A stretch of 64,000 bases of DNA from assembly GCF_018129685.1 (NCBI RefSeq), contig NZ_JAFCLG010000005.1, positions 1 through 64,000 of the forward strand. Direction: 5' to 3'. Made by a program: the position numbers and the translations under genes. How positions within the stretch are numbered: position 1 is the first letter of the stretch; each line of letters opens with the position of its first letter. The stretch is from Bradyrhizobium manausense (GTDB lineage: Bacteria > Pseudomonadota > Alphaproteobacteria > Rhizobiales > Xanthobacteraceae). This document shows, piece by piece, positions 10,928 through 20,036 of this stretch. A model generated the notes under the pieces. It saw nothing but the letters and a program-made list of their open reading frames with translations, had not been told where the DNA came from and did not search any database.

Positions 10928-12130
10928 TCAATCCGTCATCGCCATGGCGCGCAGCGCCTGGCGCTCGCGGACGCTGAGCTTCTCGGTCTCCGACTTGAGC
11001 TGGCCGCAGGCGGCGAGGATGTCGCGGCCGCGCGGGGTGCGCACCGGCGAGGAATAGCCGGCGTTGAAAATGTATTCGGAGAATTTTTCGATCTGGTCCC
11101 AGTCCGAGCATTCATAGGCGGTGCCGGGCCAGGGATTGAACGGGATCAGGTTGATCTTGGCGTGAATGCCCTTGAGCAGCTTCACCAGCAGTTTTGCATC
11201 GTCGAGCGAATCGTTGACGCCCTTGAGCATCACATATTCGAAGGTGATGCGGCGCGCGTTGGAGGCGCCGGGATAGTCGCGACAGGCCTGCAGCAGCTCC
11301 TTGATCGGATATTTGCGGTTAAGAGGCACCAGCTCGTTGCGCAGCTCGTCGCGCACGGCATGCAGCGAGATCGCCAGCATCACGCCGATCTCCTCGCCGG
11401 CGCGCACGATGTTCGGCACCACGCCCGAGGTCGACAGCGTGATGCGGCGGCGGGAGATGCCGATGCCTTCATTGTCGCCGACGATCAGCAGCGCATCGCG
11501 CACCGCGTCGAAATTGTAGAGCGGCTCGCCCATCCCCATCATCACGATATTGGTGACGCGGCGCGTGCCATCCTCGCGGTCGGCCCAATCATTGAGGCGA
11601 TCGCGCGCCACCATGATCTGGCCGACGATCTCGCCGGCGGTGAGGTTGCGCACCAGGCGCTGCGTGCCGGTGTGGCAGAACGAGCAGTTCAGCGTGCAGC
11701 CGACCTGCGAGGAGACGCAGAGCGTGCCGCGATCGGTCTCGGGAATGTAGACGCACTCGACTTCATGCGCCTTCTGAACATCGTCGCCGCTCGGCAGACG
11801 CAGCAGCCATTTGCGGGTGCCGTCGTTGGAGATCTGCTCGGCCACGACTTCGGGCCGGTCGACGGTGAAGGCTTGCGCGAGCTCGGCGCGAATGCCCTTC
11901 GAGATCGAGGTCATGTCGTCAAAGCTCTGGGCGCCACGGAAGTAGAGCCAATGCCAGAGCTGTTGCACCCGCATTTTGCGCTGTGAAGGCTGAACGCCGA
12001 TCTCGCCGAGGCGATCGGCAAGCTCGGTACGTGACAGGCCGATCAGCGAGGGCTTGGCCGGCGGCACATAGGTTTCGAGTGGAGTCTTCTCCACCAGGAT
12101 TGCGTCGCGCGGCTCGGTCGTCGGTTGCAT
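10928..12130 (-). CDS. rlmN: 23S rRNA A2503 / tRNA A37 C2-methyltransferase
   Basis: This radical-SAM enzyme methylates C2 of A2503 in 23S rRNA and of A37 in some tRNAs, tuning decoding accuracy. The cluster motif [11 protein letters not shown] supplies the three Cys of the 4Fe-4S site, preceded by a Cys in CVSSQVGC. The C-terminal ILAACGQL carries the second catalytic Cys, and MMGMGEPL is the glycine-rich SAM motif. The start at 12130 (400 residues) was chosen; the longer frame would translate a palindromic repeat. Confidence 0.95.
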   Translation of the reverse strand: MQPTTEPRDAILVEKTPLETYVPPAKPSLIGLSRTELADRLGEIGVQPSQRKMRVQQLWHWLYFRGAQSFDDMTSISKGIRAELAQAFTVDRPEVVAEQISNDGTRKWLLRLPSGDDVQKAHEVECVYIPETDRGTLCVSSQVGCTLNCSFCHTGTQRLVRNLTAGEIVGQIMVARDRLNDWADREDGTRRVTNIVMMGMGEPLYNFDAVRDALLIVGDNEGIGISRRRITLSTSGVVPNIVRAGEEIGVMLAISLHAVRDELRNELVPLNRKYPIKELLQACRDYPGASNARRITFEYVMLKGVNDSLDDAKLLVKLLKGIHAKINLIPFNPWPGTAYECSDWDQIEKFSEYIFNAGYSSPVRTPRGRDILAACGQLKSETEKLSVRERQALRAMAMTD

Positions 12131-12156
12131 ATAGGGGCCTGAGGTTGCTGCTGTCT

Positions 12157-12243
12157 CGTCATGCCCGGGCTTGTCCCGGGCATCCACGTTCTTTTCCGCT
12201 TGCGGTTCGTGCGTGGATGGCCAGGACAAGCCCGGCCATGACG
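12157..12243. repeat. Intergenic palindrome, family B
   Basis: The left arm is CGTCATGCCCGGGCTTGTCC with GCATCCACG, and the right arm is CGTGGATGG then GGACAAGCCCGGCCATGACG. A close relative is at 34663-34744 and a more distant one at 22933-23035. It lies just upstream of rlmN. Confidence 0.85.
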
Positions 12244-12326
12244 ACTGAAATCGTGGAACCGACCCTATATAGCAACAGGAACCGGCGATTGCGACCTTCT
12301 CGCCTGGAGGCTTAACGCCGGCAAGC

Positions 12327-12980
12327 TTATCGTCGGCAATCCTGGGCGATCTTGTCCAGGGCCTGGGCGAGGCCCTTCAGCGAGAACGTGTCGGTCGTCT
12401 CCGTGCCCTTGGCCGAAACGCCCTTGACCACGAGGTCGGCCGATTTGCGCATGGCCTCGACCATCCGCTCCTCCTCGGCCGCATTCTTGATCCAGAGGCC
12501 GTCGCCCTGCGTGTACATCGCAAACGAAGCGCCACCGACCTCGACCGAGGATTCCGAGCCCGGCTTCAGCGCGTAGCCGATCATGACCGAGACTTCGTTG
12601 TTCACCTTCTCTGCCGGCCGGGTCGAGACGAAGGCATAGGCGGGATCGCGCGGCCGGTTCGGCGGGTTGGTCTTCGACGACGAGGGTTTTGCCAGCGCGA
12701 AGCAGACCTTCTTGCCGTTGGGCGTCGCCGAATAGGCGCCCCAGGTGCCGAACTGGCCGATCAGCGTCGGCTCCGCGCCGCCCGCAACCGCCGCGGGAGG
12801 GGAAGCCGGCTTGCTTTCGGGCTTGGCTGCCGTCTTCGCGGCAGCCGCTGCTGGTGCGGCCGGTGCGGCTGGCTTTGCCGCAGCCTTCGGCGCCGGTTGC
12901 GGCGTCTGCGCCCGCGCGGAATCACTCAAATCCCACGCCGTCACGCCAATCATCAAAGCAAAAAAGAGCGCCCGCCACAT
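12327..12980 (-). CDS. Invasion-associated locus B (IalB) family protein
   Basis: This exported protein of 217 residues has a signal peptide ending near ARAQ (residue 25), an Ala/Pro/Lys-rich linker to about 65, and the IalB domain with [20 protein letters not shown] and a C-terminal Cys near the end (AQDCRR). The two domain Cys could form a disulfide. In Bartonella, IalB aids red-cell invasion; in soil rhizobia the family is common and its job is not known. Confidence 0.85.
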   Translation of the reverse strand: MWRALFFALMIGVTAWDLSDSARAQTPQPAPKAAAKPAAPAAPAAAAAKTAAKPESKPASPPAAVAGGAEPTLIGQFGTWGAYSATPNGKKVCFALAKPSSSKTNPPNRPRDPAYAFVSTRPAEKVNNEVSVMIGYALKPGSESSVEVGGASFAMYTQGDGLWIKNAAEEERMVEAMRKSADLVVKGVSAKGTETTDTFSLKGLAQALDKIAQDCRR

Positions 12981-13094
12981 GCTGCAGTGGTTCCCTCAAT
13001 ATTGTGACTGGAAGATGGCCCGGCCGCGATTTGTCCCGGCGCAGGGATAGCCGGGAAAGTCCAATTTGGGAAGGCAGTTAGCGGTATATCACGG

Positions 13095-13934
13095 CTAGCC
13101 TTTGGACCGCGCAGCACGCTGCTGTGCCCATTGCGCGTCGGTCCATCGCAACAGGTCTTCGGCGCCGGAACTGCGCAAGTGCGCGCCGCCGTCGATCACC
13201 ACCATCTCGCCATTGATGTAACCGGCGCGGTCCGAGACCAGGAAGCTGGCGAGGTCGGCAAGCTCGCCATGCTCGCCGACCCGCCCCATCGGATTGCGGC
13301 TGGTCCAACTTTCGTCGCGGCCCTCGGGACGAAGCTGTCCCGACGCGCCTGATGTCGGGAACGGTCCCGGTGCGATCGCGACGGTGCGGATGCCCTTCGG
13401 ACCCCATTCGACGGCGAGGCTTTTGGTCATCGCCAGCACCGCCGATTTCGCCATCGCCGAGGGAACCGTGAAGGCGCGGCCGGTGATGGTCGAGGTCGAC
13501 AGGATCGAAAGCACGACGCCGTTATGCTTGCCGTCGATCCAGCGCTTGCCGGCGGCGAGCGTGCAATACATCGCGCCGTGCAAGGTCGGTGCGAGGATGG
13601 CATCCGCGGCGCGGAACGACAGATGCTCGCTCTGTGCGATGAAGGTTGCGGCGGCGTTGTTGACGAGAATGTCGAGCGGCGCCTCGCGCCAGATCGCGTC
13701 CATCATCGCGTCGACGGCGGTGCCGTCACGAACATCGCAGGCGATCGTCGTGACTCTGCCGCCGGTCTGCTTGCGCATCTCGCTTGCGGTCGCTTCGAGT
13801 CGGTCGAGCTTGCGGCCGCAGATCACGAGCTCGGCGCCGAGTGCGAGGAAGCGGCACCCCATTGATGCACCGAGGCCGGAGCCGCCGCCGGTGACGAGGA
13901 TGCGTTTATCCTTGAGCAGACCTGTTTCAAACAT
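13095..13934 (-). CDS. SDR family oxidoreductase resembling 2,4-dienoyl-CoA reductase
   Basis: The 279-residue Rossmann protein has TGGGSGLG (residues ~15-22) and NNAA, so NAD(P) binding is likely. From the segment FTVPSAMAKSAV to the C-terminal INGEMVVIDGG it reads like mitochondrial 2,4-dienoyl-CoA reductase. In that group the usual YxxxK is replaced by SAxAK, as here (Lys kept). The family's substitute Tyr, in the preceding ITTIY-like segment, is Ser here. A role in unsaturated fatty-acid oxidation is inferred only. The start at MFETGLL (13934) fits the family; upstream codons run toward a palindrome. Confidence 0.8.
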   Translation of the reverse strand: MFETGLLKDKRILVTGGGSGLGASMGCRFLALGAELVICGRKLDRLEATASEMRKQTGGRVTTIACDVRDGTAVDAMMDAIWREAPLDILVNNAAATFIAQSEHLSFRAADAILAPTLHGAMYCTLAAGKRWIDGKHNGVVLSILSTSTITGRAFTVPSAMAKSAVLAMTKSLAVEWGPKGIRTVAIAPGPFPTSGASGQLRPEGRDESWTSRNPMGRVGEHGELADLASFLVSDRAGYINGEMVVIDGGAHLRSSGAEDLLRWTDAQWAQQRAARSKG

Positions 13935-13960
13935 CGTTTGAATCCTTTCTCCGCGGATTT

Positions 13961-14047
13961 CGTCATTGTGAGGAGCAAAGCGACGAAGCAATCCAGACTA
14001 TTTCCGCGGGACGGACTCTGGATTGCTTCGCTTCGCTCGCAATGACG
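13961..14047. repeat. Intergenic palindrome, family F
   Basis: CGTCATTGTGAG with GAAGCAATCCAGA on the left is mirrored by TCTGGATTGCTTC with CGCAATGACG on the right. It lies between the divergent SDR and quinone oxidoreductase genes. A shorter, degenerate relative is at 34777-34827. Confidence 0.85.
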
Positions 14048-14157
14048 AGGATAGGCCGATGGCCGGCTTCAGACAAAGAATCCGGATTGTCCGGTCGACG
14101 TAAATCCGGCAGAAACGGACAAACTGTAATTCTGCCTCGAAACGCTCAGGTGTCGCC

Positions 14158-15132
14158 ATGAAAGCCATCCTTTGCTCGCAATATTGCCAGCCCGACGATC
14201 TCGTGCTCGCCGATGTGCCTGATCCGGTGGCTGGTCCCGGCGAGGCCGTGATCGCGATCAAGGCGGCGGCGCTGAACTTCTTCGACATCCTGATGATTCA
14301 GGGCAAGTACCAGATCAAGCCGCCGTTCCCATTCTCGCCGGCCGCGGAAGTTGCCGGTGTGATCGAGAGCGTCGGACCCGGCGTCACCGATCTCAAGGTC
14401 GGCGATCGCGTGGTCGCGTCCTGCGGCCACAATGGCGCACGCGAAAAGATCGCGCTGCCCGCGGCGGGGATCGTGAAGATTCCCGACAATCTCGACTACG
14501 ACCGCGCGGCCGGCATCATCATCATCTACGGCACCGCGCTGCATGCGCTGGAAGATCGCGCGAGTCCCAAGCCGGGCGAGACGCTCGCCGTGCTCGGCGC
14601 TGCCGGCGGCACCGGCCTTGCGGCCTGCGAGCTCGGCAAGCTGATGGGGCTGAAGGTCATCGCTTGCGCCTCGTCCGAGGAGAAGCTCGAATTCGCAAAG
14701 GCACACGGCGCCGAGCTGACCCTGAACTACGCCAAGGAAGATCTGAAAGAAGGCCTGCGCAAGCTCACGGGCGGCAAGGGCGTCGACATCATCTTCGATC
14801 CGGTGGGTGGTGCCTATGCCGAGCAGGCGCTGCGCTCGATCGCCTGGGAGGGCCGCTTCCTGGTGATCGGCTTTGCCGCGGGAGACATTCCGAAGATGCC
14901 GCTGAACCTCGCGCTCTTGAAGGGCTGCGACATCCGCGGCGTGTTCTGGGGCGCCTGGACCCGGCTCAACGCGGCCAAGAACCGCGCCAATCTCGAGAAG
15001 CTGGTGAAGTGGACGGCGGAAGGAAAGATCTCCTCGCATGTCGACCGCACCTTTCCGCTGGCACAGACCGCCGACGCACTGAAGGTGCTCGCGGGACGCC
15101 AGGCCATGGGCAAGGTGATCCTGCATCCGTGA
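14158..15132 (+). CDS. NADPH:quinone oxidoreductase family protein (zinc-free MDR)
   Basis: The 324-residue medium-chain reductase has a GroES-like N-terminal domain and the cofactor loop AVLGAAGGTGLAACELGKLMG at about 143-163. It lacks the zinc-ligand Cys and His of alcohol dehydrogenases, which places it with quinone or enone reductases (QorA/Zta1 type). Substrate is not known. It is divergent from the SDR gene, with a palindrome between them. Confidence 0.85.
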   Translation: MKAILCSQYCQPDDLVLADVPDPVAGPGEAVIAIKAAALNFFDILMIQGKYQIKPPFPFSPAAEVAGVIESVGPGVTDLKVGDRVVASCGHNGAREKIALPAAGIVKIPDNLDYDRAAGIIIIYGTALHALEDRASPKPGETLAVLGAAGGTGLAACELGKLMGLKVIACASSEEKLEFAKAHGAELTLNYAKEDLKEGLRKLTGGKGVDIIFDPVGGAYAEQALRSIAWEGRFLVIGFAAGDIPKMPLNLALLKGCDIRGVFWGAWTRLNAAKNRANLEKLVKWTAEGKISSHVDRTFPLAQTADALKVLAGRQAMGKVILHP

Positions 15133-15167
15133 GGATGTAGGAGTCGCATCGTAGACTCCCTCAACGG

Positions 15168-15294
15168 GTCGTCCTGGCGAAAGCCAGGACCCATTACCCC
15201 AGGGAGTGGTTTGGCGAAGACTCGTCGTTCGGTACCGCGACCGAATGCTCTCGATAGATTCCGCGGTATGGGTCCTGGCCGTCGCCAGGACGAC
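15168..15294. repeat. Intergenic palindrome, family C
   Basis: GTCGTCCTGGCGAAAGCCAG on the left and GGTCCTGGCC with CCAGGACGAC on the right bracket a centre of about 80 bases. A relative with CCGGG in place of CCAGG is at 24343-24477. It lies between convergent genes. Confidence 0.8.
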
Positions 15295-15309
15295 GCTGAG
15301 AGCGGGGCG

Positions 15310-15702
15310 CTAGGCCGCTTCCGCTTCCGACTCGTTCTCACCCAGCCCGCGCTTCAGCGCTGCACGCGCCGCTTCGCGGTGCTCCGAGGTGATGTGGCTC
15401 GCGACCATGCGAATGGCCGTCGCCAGCACGGCGGCATCATCGGTGAAGCCGAGCACGGGCATCACATCCGGAATGAAATCGAATGGCAGGATGAAATAGG
15501 CGATCGCTCCCAGCAGCGATGCCTGGACATGGCGCGGCGTCTGCCGGTCGAACGCGCAGTAATAGGCGGCGAGCAGATCTTCGGTGAACGGCAGATGCGC
15601 GGCGACGCGCTTCAGCTTGCGCCAGAACCTCCGGCGCACGCTGTCGCGATCTTCCGCGAGCCGATCAGCCGGCTCGAAGCCGACACTGTGTTCGGCGGCC
15701 AT
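15310..15702 (-). CDS. YkvA family protein (DUF1232)
   Basis: This 130-residue protein carries the DUF1232 core: GAIAYFILPFDFIPDVMPVLGFTDD, a hydrophobic helix with the conserved D-IPD pattern. The family is small and membrane-associated, with no assigned reaction. The start at MAAEHSVGFEP (15702) follows GGGAG with good spacing. The short gap to phhB on the same strand suggests co-transcription. Confidence 0.85.
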   Translation of the reverse strand: MAAEHSVGFEPADRLAEDRDSVRRRFWRKLKRVAAHLPFTEDLLAAYYCAFDRQTPRHVQASLLGAIAYFILPFDFIPDVMPVLGFTDDAAVLATAIRMVASHITSEHREAARAALKRGLGENESEAEAA

Positions 15703-15791
15703 CTTTCGAAACTCCCGTGCGACGCAGCGCGGCCGATGGCCGCATCCGACGACGAACACAAGATGGGGATGCGGCTCCGCCCCGCAAGACG

Positions 15792-16094
15792 TCAGCCCTG
15801 CGTCAACTTTGCGATGGCGTTCATCGCGGCCGCGAGTTCGATGTCGAGCCTGGTGACGCCGCCGGCGTCATGGGTCGACAGCACCACCTCGACCGTCTTG
15901 TAGACATTGCGCCATTCCGGGTGATGATCCATCTTCTCGGCGACCAGCGCCGCCCGGGTCATGAAACCGAAGGCCTCGTTGAAATCCTTGAAGACAAAGG
16001 TCTTCCCGATGGCGTCCCGACCCTGAACCTCGGTCCAGCCTGGGATACCCTCCAGTGCCTGCGTGCGTGCGTCCGCCGTCAGCCGTTCTGCCAT
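15792..16094 (-). CDS. phhB: 4a-hydroxytetrahydrobiopterin dehydratase (PCD/DCoH)
   Basis: This enzyme dehydrates 4a-carbinolamine pterin, recycling the cofactor of phenylalanine hydroxylase. The 100 residues contain the active-site motif DHHPEW and a C-terminal [15 protein letters not shown], as in the family. The start at 16094 follows GGAGG, so a four-residue upstream extension was rejected. No phenylalanine hydroxylase gene is in the window, so the pathway role rests on the family alone. Confidence 0.9.
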   Translation of the reverse strand: MAERLTADARTQALEGIPGWTEVQGRDAIGKTFVFKDFNEAFGFMTRAALVAEKMDHHPEWRNVYKTVEVVLSTHDAGGVTRLDIELAAAMNAIAKLTQG

Positions 16095-16245
16095 CTTGGC
16101 CTCCATTTTCAGGGGAACTTTACCCTAACACCGTGCTCACGCTTGGAGTTCATACGGGATTTCGCCGATCCGCTAACCATGACGGAGATGTAACCCCTCG
16201 GGACAAGAAATTTGCTACACTTGCGGGCGTAAATCGCCGGCCAAG

Positions 16246-17691
16246 ATGAAACTGAGCCTGAAGCGCCTGTTCGGGAGATCGATGACCGGGGAACCCCACC
16301 TGGCCGAGATGCCCTCTCCGCCTTCGCCGCGATCCGCGGCGCGGAAGACGGCGCTCGTGTCGCTGGCGCTGGTGCTCGCGATCGTCGGCGCGCTGGTCGG
16401 CGGCTATTATTTCGCAATGCGGCCGGTGACCCTGAAGATCGCGGTCGGTCCGGCCAACAGCGACGATGTCAAAGTGGTGCAGACGCTGACGCAGGCTTTC
16501 GCGCAAAGCAAAGGCTTCGTGCGGCTGCGTCCGATCCCGACCGACGGCGCCACCGCAAGCGCGGACCTGCTCGCCGAAGGCAAGGCTGATCTTGCCATCG
16601 TGCGCGGCGATCTCGACGTGCCCAAGAACGCGCAAGCCGTCGCGACGCTGCGCAAGAACGTCGTGGTGCTGTGGTCTGTGCCCGGCAAGGGCAAGAAGAA
16701 GGGCGCGAAGATCACCAAGATCTCGCAACTCGCCGGCCGTCGCGTCGGCGTGGTCGGCCGTACGCAAGCCAACGTCAATCTGCTCAAGGTGATCCTGCAG
16801 CAATACGGCGTCGATCCCGCAAAGGTCGAGATCGTGCAATTCCCGGCAAGCGAAGTCGCCGAGGCGATCAAGGCCCAGAAGGCCGACGTGTATCTCGCGG
16901 CCGGCCCCGTCAACAGCAAGATCACGGCGGATGCAATCGCTGCCTCCGCCAAGGATGGCGGCTCGCCGACTTTCCTCGCGATCGATTCGGCGGACGCCAT
17001 CGCACAGAACCACCCGATCTATGAAGCCGCGGAAATACCCGCCGGCACCTATGGCGGCTCGCCCGATCGCCCGGAGGATGAGGTCAAGACCATCAGCTTC
17101 TCGCACCACATCGTGGCGCGGAAGGGGCTGTCGGAGACCACGGTTGCGGCCTTCACCCGGCAACTCTTCGCGGTCCGGCAGCAATTGCTGACCGATTTTC
17201 CGCAAGCGGCGAAAATCGAGACGCCCGACACCGACAAGGACGCGGTGATCCCGGTGCATCCGGGCGCGGCCGCCTTCGTTGACGGCGAGGAGAAGACCTT
17301 CCTCGACAAATACAGCGATTACATCTGGTGGAGCCTGATGGCGCTGTCGGCCACCGGTTCGCTCGGCGCATGGTTCGCGGGCTACCTGAAAAAGGACGAG
17401 CGCGACAACAACAGCCATCTGCGCGAGCGCCTGCTCGACATGCTCACCGCCGCGCGCAAGAGCGAGACAGCCGACGAACTCGACCAGATGCAGGCCGAGG
17501 CCGACGAGATCCTCCGCGACACGCTGCGCTGCTTCGATCACGGCGCCATCGAGGAAGGCGCATTGACCGCTTTCAACATCGTGCTCGACCAATTCCACGC
17601 CGCGATCGCCGACCGCAAGGCGGTGCTGTTCAGCCTGCCCCAGAACCTGCAACGCACCGGCGCGCAATTCCGGGCTGCGGGCAACGCCTGA
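16246..17691 (+). CDS. TAXI-family TRAP solute-binding protein, membrane-tethered, orphan
   Basis: The 481-residue protein has a cytoplasmic N-terminus and a membrane anchor at about 38-58. A periplasmic ligand-binding domain of the TAXI type follows (KIAVGPANSDD, LAIVRGDLDVP, VGVVGRTQANVNLLK). A second membrane segment is near 363-383, then a ~95-residue cytoplasmic tail rich in Glu/Asp/Arg that looks helical. Normal TAXI proteins are soluble and sit beside a fused TRAP permease; none is near. The tail suggests signalling across the membrane rather than transport. Confidence 0.75.
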   Translation: MKLSLKRLFGRSMTGEPHLAEMPSPPSPRSAARKTALVSLALVLAIVGALVGGYYFAMRPVTLKIAVGPANSDDVKVVQTLTQAFAQSKGFVRLRPIPTDGATASADLLAEGKADLAIVRGDLDVPKNAQAVATLRKNVVVLWSVPGKGKKKGAKITKISQLAGRRVGVVGRTQANVNLLKVILQQYGVDPAKVEIVQFPASEVAEAIKAQKADVYLAAGPVNSKITADAIAASAKDGGSPTFLAIDSADAIAQNHPIYEAAEIPAGTYGGSPDRPEDEVKTISFSHHIVARKGLSETTVAAFTRQLFAVRQQLLTDFPQAAKIETPDTDKDAVIPVHPGAAAFVDGEEKTFLDKYSDYIWWSLMALSATGSLGAWFAGYLKKDERDNNSHLRERLLDMLTAARKSETADELDQMQAEADEILRDTLRCFDHGAIEEGALTAFNIVLDQFHAAIADRKAVLFSLPQNLQRTGAQFRAAGNA

Positions 17692-17743
17692 ACACTTGCG
17701 CGCGTAATTGCCGCGTCACATTGTCTCAATATAGCGTCTAATT

Positions 17744-17842
17744 GTCATTCCGGGGCGCGCAAAGCGCGAACCCGGAATCTCGAGATTCCGGGTCTGGTCC
17801 TCAGGGTCGCTTCGCGATCCCTTCGGACCATCCCGGAATGAC
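17744..17842. repeat. Intergenic palindrome, family A
   Basis: GTCATTCCGGGG and CCCGGAATGAC are the outer arms, the same inner dyad CCCGGAATCTCGAGATTCCGGG as the sdh copy is present, and an extra hairpin GGGTCGCTTCGCGATCCC is inserted. It lies between the TAXI gene and the PhoD gene. Confidence 0.85.
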
Positions 17843-17852
17843 AGCGCAGGAT

Positions 17853-17888
17853 GCGCACGAGATAGCCAGTGCGCACGAGATAGCCAGC
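17853..17888 (+). repeat. 18-bp tandem direct repeat before the PhoD gene
   Basis: GCGCACGAGATAGCCAGT at 17853-17870 is followed at once by a copy differing in the last base (17871-17888). The second copy ends 15 bases before the start codon at 17904, so it occupies the region where a ribosome site should be. Confidence 0.85.
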
Positions 17889-17903
17889 CAGCGAGCCATC
17901 GCC

Positions 17904-19451
17904 ATGAAGATCAAATTCTCCCGCCGTCGTTTCCTCACCACCGGCGCCAGCGCGCTTGGCGCGATCGCAATGCCGCATCTGTCGCGCGCGGCCGACCGGC
18001 CCGCGGTGACCCATGGGGTGCAGTCCGGCGACGTCACCGTTGACGGCGGCGTGGTCTGGGCGCGCACCGACCGGCCCGCGCAGATGCTGGTCGAGGTGGC
18101 AACGACTGACACCTTCAAGGACGCCCGCAAGCTGCCGCCGATCGCGGCGCTGCCGGAGAGCGACTTCACCGCGAAGATGCTGGTGGACAATCTCCCCGGC
18201 GGACAGGACATCTTCTACCGCGTCCGCTTCCGCGATCTCTCGCACACCGCCGTCGAAGGCGAGCCGGTGGTCGGCCGCTTCCGCACCGCGCCGGCCGACC
18301 GCCGCGACGTCAGCTTCGTCTGGGGCGGCGACGTCGCAGGACAAGGCTGGGGCATCAACCCAGATGACGGCGGCATGTTCACCTTCTCGGCGATGCGCAA
18401 GCACCGTCCGGACTTCTTCCTGCATTCCGGCGACACCATCTATGCCGACGGCCTGATCCCCTCCGAGGTCAAGCTCGCCGACGGCAAGACCTGGAAGAAC
18501 GTCACCATCCCCGAGAAGGCCAAGGTCGCCGAGACGCTGGACGAGTTCCGAGCCGCGCACAAATACAATTTCACCGACGACAATGTCCGCGCCTTCAATG
18601 CCGAGGTGCCGATCTTCGTGCAGTGGGACGACCACGAGGTGACCAACAACTGGTCGCTGTCGAAGGATCTGCCGGCGGCCTACAAGGTGCGTGACATCTC
18701 GCTGCTCGCGGCCCGCGCCGGCCGCGCCTTCCACGAGATGTATCCGATGCGCGAAAGCATCGTCGAACCCGGCCGGGTCTATCGCAAGATCTCCTACGGT
18801 CCGCATCTCGACGTGTTCGTGCTCGACGAGCGCAGTTATCGCGGCCCGAACGGCGCCAATCTCGAGACCGAGTACGGCCCGGCCAGCTACTTCCTCGGGC
18901 CCGAGCAGATGGCCTGGCTGAAGCGCGGCCTGCTCAATTCGCGCGCGACCTGGAAGGTGATCGCCTCCGACATGCCGCTCAGCATCCTCGTGTACGACGA
19001 TGCGCCGAACAAGAAGGGGTCGGAAGCGTTCGCGCAGGGCGACGGCCCGCCGCGCGGTCGCGAGCTCGAGATCGCCGACCTCCTGCGCTTCATCAAGATG
19101 GCGCCGATCAGAAATACGGTGTGGCTGACCGCCGACGTGCACTACACTGCAGCGAACTATTACAATCCCGACAAGGCGCAATTCCAGGAGTTCGAGCCGT
19201 TCTGGGAATTCGTGTCGGGTCCGCTGCATGCGGGAACGTTCGGCCCCGGCGAGATGGACAACACGTTTGGCCCCGAGGTGCGCTTCGTCAAGGCGCCGGG
19301 CCTCGACAAGCAGAACCTGCCGCCGTCAGCGGGAATGCAGTTCTTCGGTCACGTCAAGATCGACGGTGCTTCGGGCCAGATGACGGTGACGCTGCGCGAC
19401 CGCGCGGACGTCGCGTTGTGGTCGACCACGCTCGATCCGAAATTCGCCTGA
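17904..19451 (+). CDS. phoD: PhoD-family alkaline phosphatase / phosphodiesterase
   Basis: This Tat-exported metallophosphoesterase releases phosphate from organic phosphoesters in the periplasm. The start at 17904 gives a twin-arginine signal (RRRFLTTG) and a cleavage site near SRAAD, in 515 residues. PhoD features include HGVQSGDV, FVWGGDVAGQG, HSGDTIYADG, WDDHEVTNNW and TADVHYTAANYY, which supply the Fe/Ca ligands. Usual PhoD core length is about 500-580. A frame extension upstream would translate the palindrome and direct repeat and was rejected. The symbol is by family. Confidence 0.85.
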   Translation: MKIKFSRRRFLTTGASALGAIAMPHLSRAADRPAVTHGVQSGDVTVDGGVVWARTDRPAQMLVEVATTDTFKDARKLPPIAALPESDFTAKMLVDNLPGGQDIFYRVRFRDLSHTAVEGEPVVGRFRTAPADRRDVSFVWGGDVAGQGWGINPDDGGMFTFSAMRKHRPDFFLHSGDTIYADGLIPSEVKLADGKTWKNVTIPEKAKVAETLDEFRAAHKYNFTDDNVRAFNAEVPIFVQWDDHEVTNNWSLSKDLPAAYKVRDISLLAARAGRAFHEMYPMRESIVEPGRVYRKISYGPHLDVFVLDERSYRGPNGANLETEYGPASYFLGPEQMAWLKRGLLNSRATWKVIASDMPLSILVYDDAPNKKGSEAFAQGDGPPRGRELEIADLLRFIKMAPIRNTVWLTADVHYTAANYYNPDKAQFQEFEPFWEFVSGPLHAGTFGPGEMDNTFGPEVRFVKAPGLDKQNLPPSAGMQFFGHVKIDGASGQMTVTLRDRADVALWSTTLDPKFA

Positions 19452-19464
19452 CGCCGATACGTCG

Positions 19465-19875
19465 TCACGCGCCGCGCGCCTGCAAAGCTGCCTCCAGCGC
19501 ATCGCTGGAGCACGGCTTTTGCAGCCGCGGCCGTGCGGAAAATTGCGCGGGAATACTGGTCTCGGCGCCGTAGCCGGTGACGAAGACGAACGGAATATTC
19601 AGCGCCGCAAGGCGCTCGGCGATCGCAAAGCTCTTCTCGCGGATCAATTCGACATCGAGCAGCGCGAAGTCGGGCGCGCGTGCCGTGATCGCTTGCAGGG
19701 CTCGCGCCACCGAACCCACGGTGCGCACGCGCTTGACGCCAAAGCCGAGCAGACGATCCTCGAAATCGATCGCAATGATCGGATCGTCCTCGACGATCAG
19801 AACATCGACGGGGATGCCGGCCGAGCCGTCCGGGGAGGCAGGTATCATGATCCTGGCTGCTATCGAGGGCTGCAT
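19465..19875 (-). CDS. Single-domain response regulator
   Basis: This is a 136-residue stand-alone receiver domain: acidic pair Asp30-Asp31, phospho-acceptor Asp74 in ALLDVEL, Thr100 in FVTGYGAE and Lys120 in LQKP are all present. The GYGAE segment resembles receivers paired with HWE or stress-type histidine kinases. There is no output domain and no kinase gene nearby. It is divergent from the Crp-family regulator. An internal ATG nine codons in is an equally good start. Confidence 0.85.
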   Translation of the reverse strand: MQPSIAARIMIPASPDGSAGIPVDVLIVEDDPIIAIDFEDRLLGFGVKRVRTVGSVARALQAITARAPDFALLDVELIREKSFAIAERLAALNIPFVFVTGYGAETSIPAQFSARPRLQKPCSSDALEAALQARGA

Positions 19876-20036
19876 GTTTTTCCGATCTGGACAGCCTCAT
19901 GCCGACGCCTGCGCCCAGCGCATCGGAGGGTTCCCGGAACGAAACTCACCACAGAACAGTTTTGACGTCTGTCCACATGTGCACACAGCCCGTGGACGGA
20001 ACTCGTTAATGTCGAGAGGAGGACGGGGAGTTTGCG

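Noticed and set aside
11900..12300. N-terminal extension of rlmN into the palindrome
   Set aside because: The added residues (such as [10 protein letters not shown]) are a translated family-B repeat, so the ATG at 12130 is preferred.
16150..17667. 505-codon minus-strand ORF
   Set aside because: It lies wholly antisense to the TAXI gene. Its composition (Arg/His/Val/Gly rich, no motif) is what GC-rich antisense frames produce.
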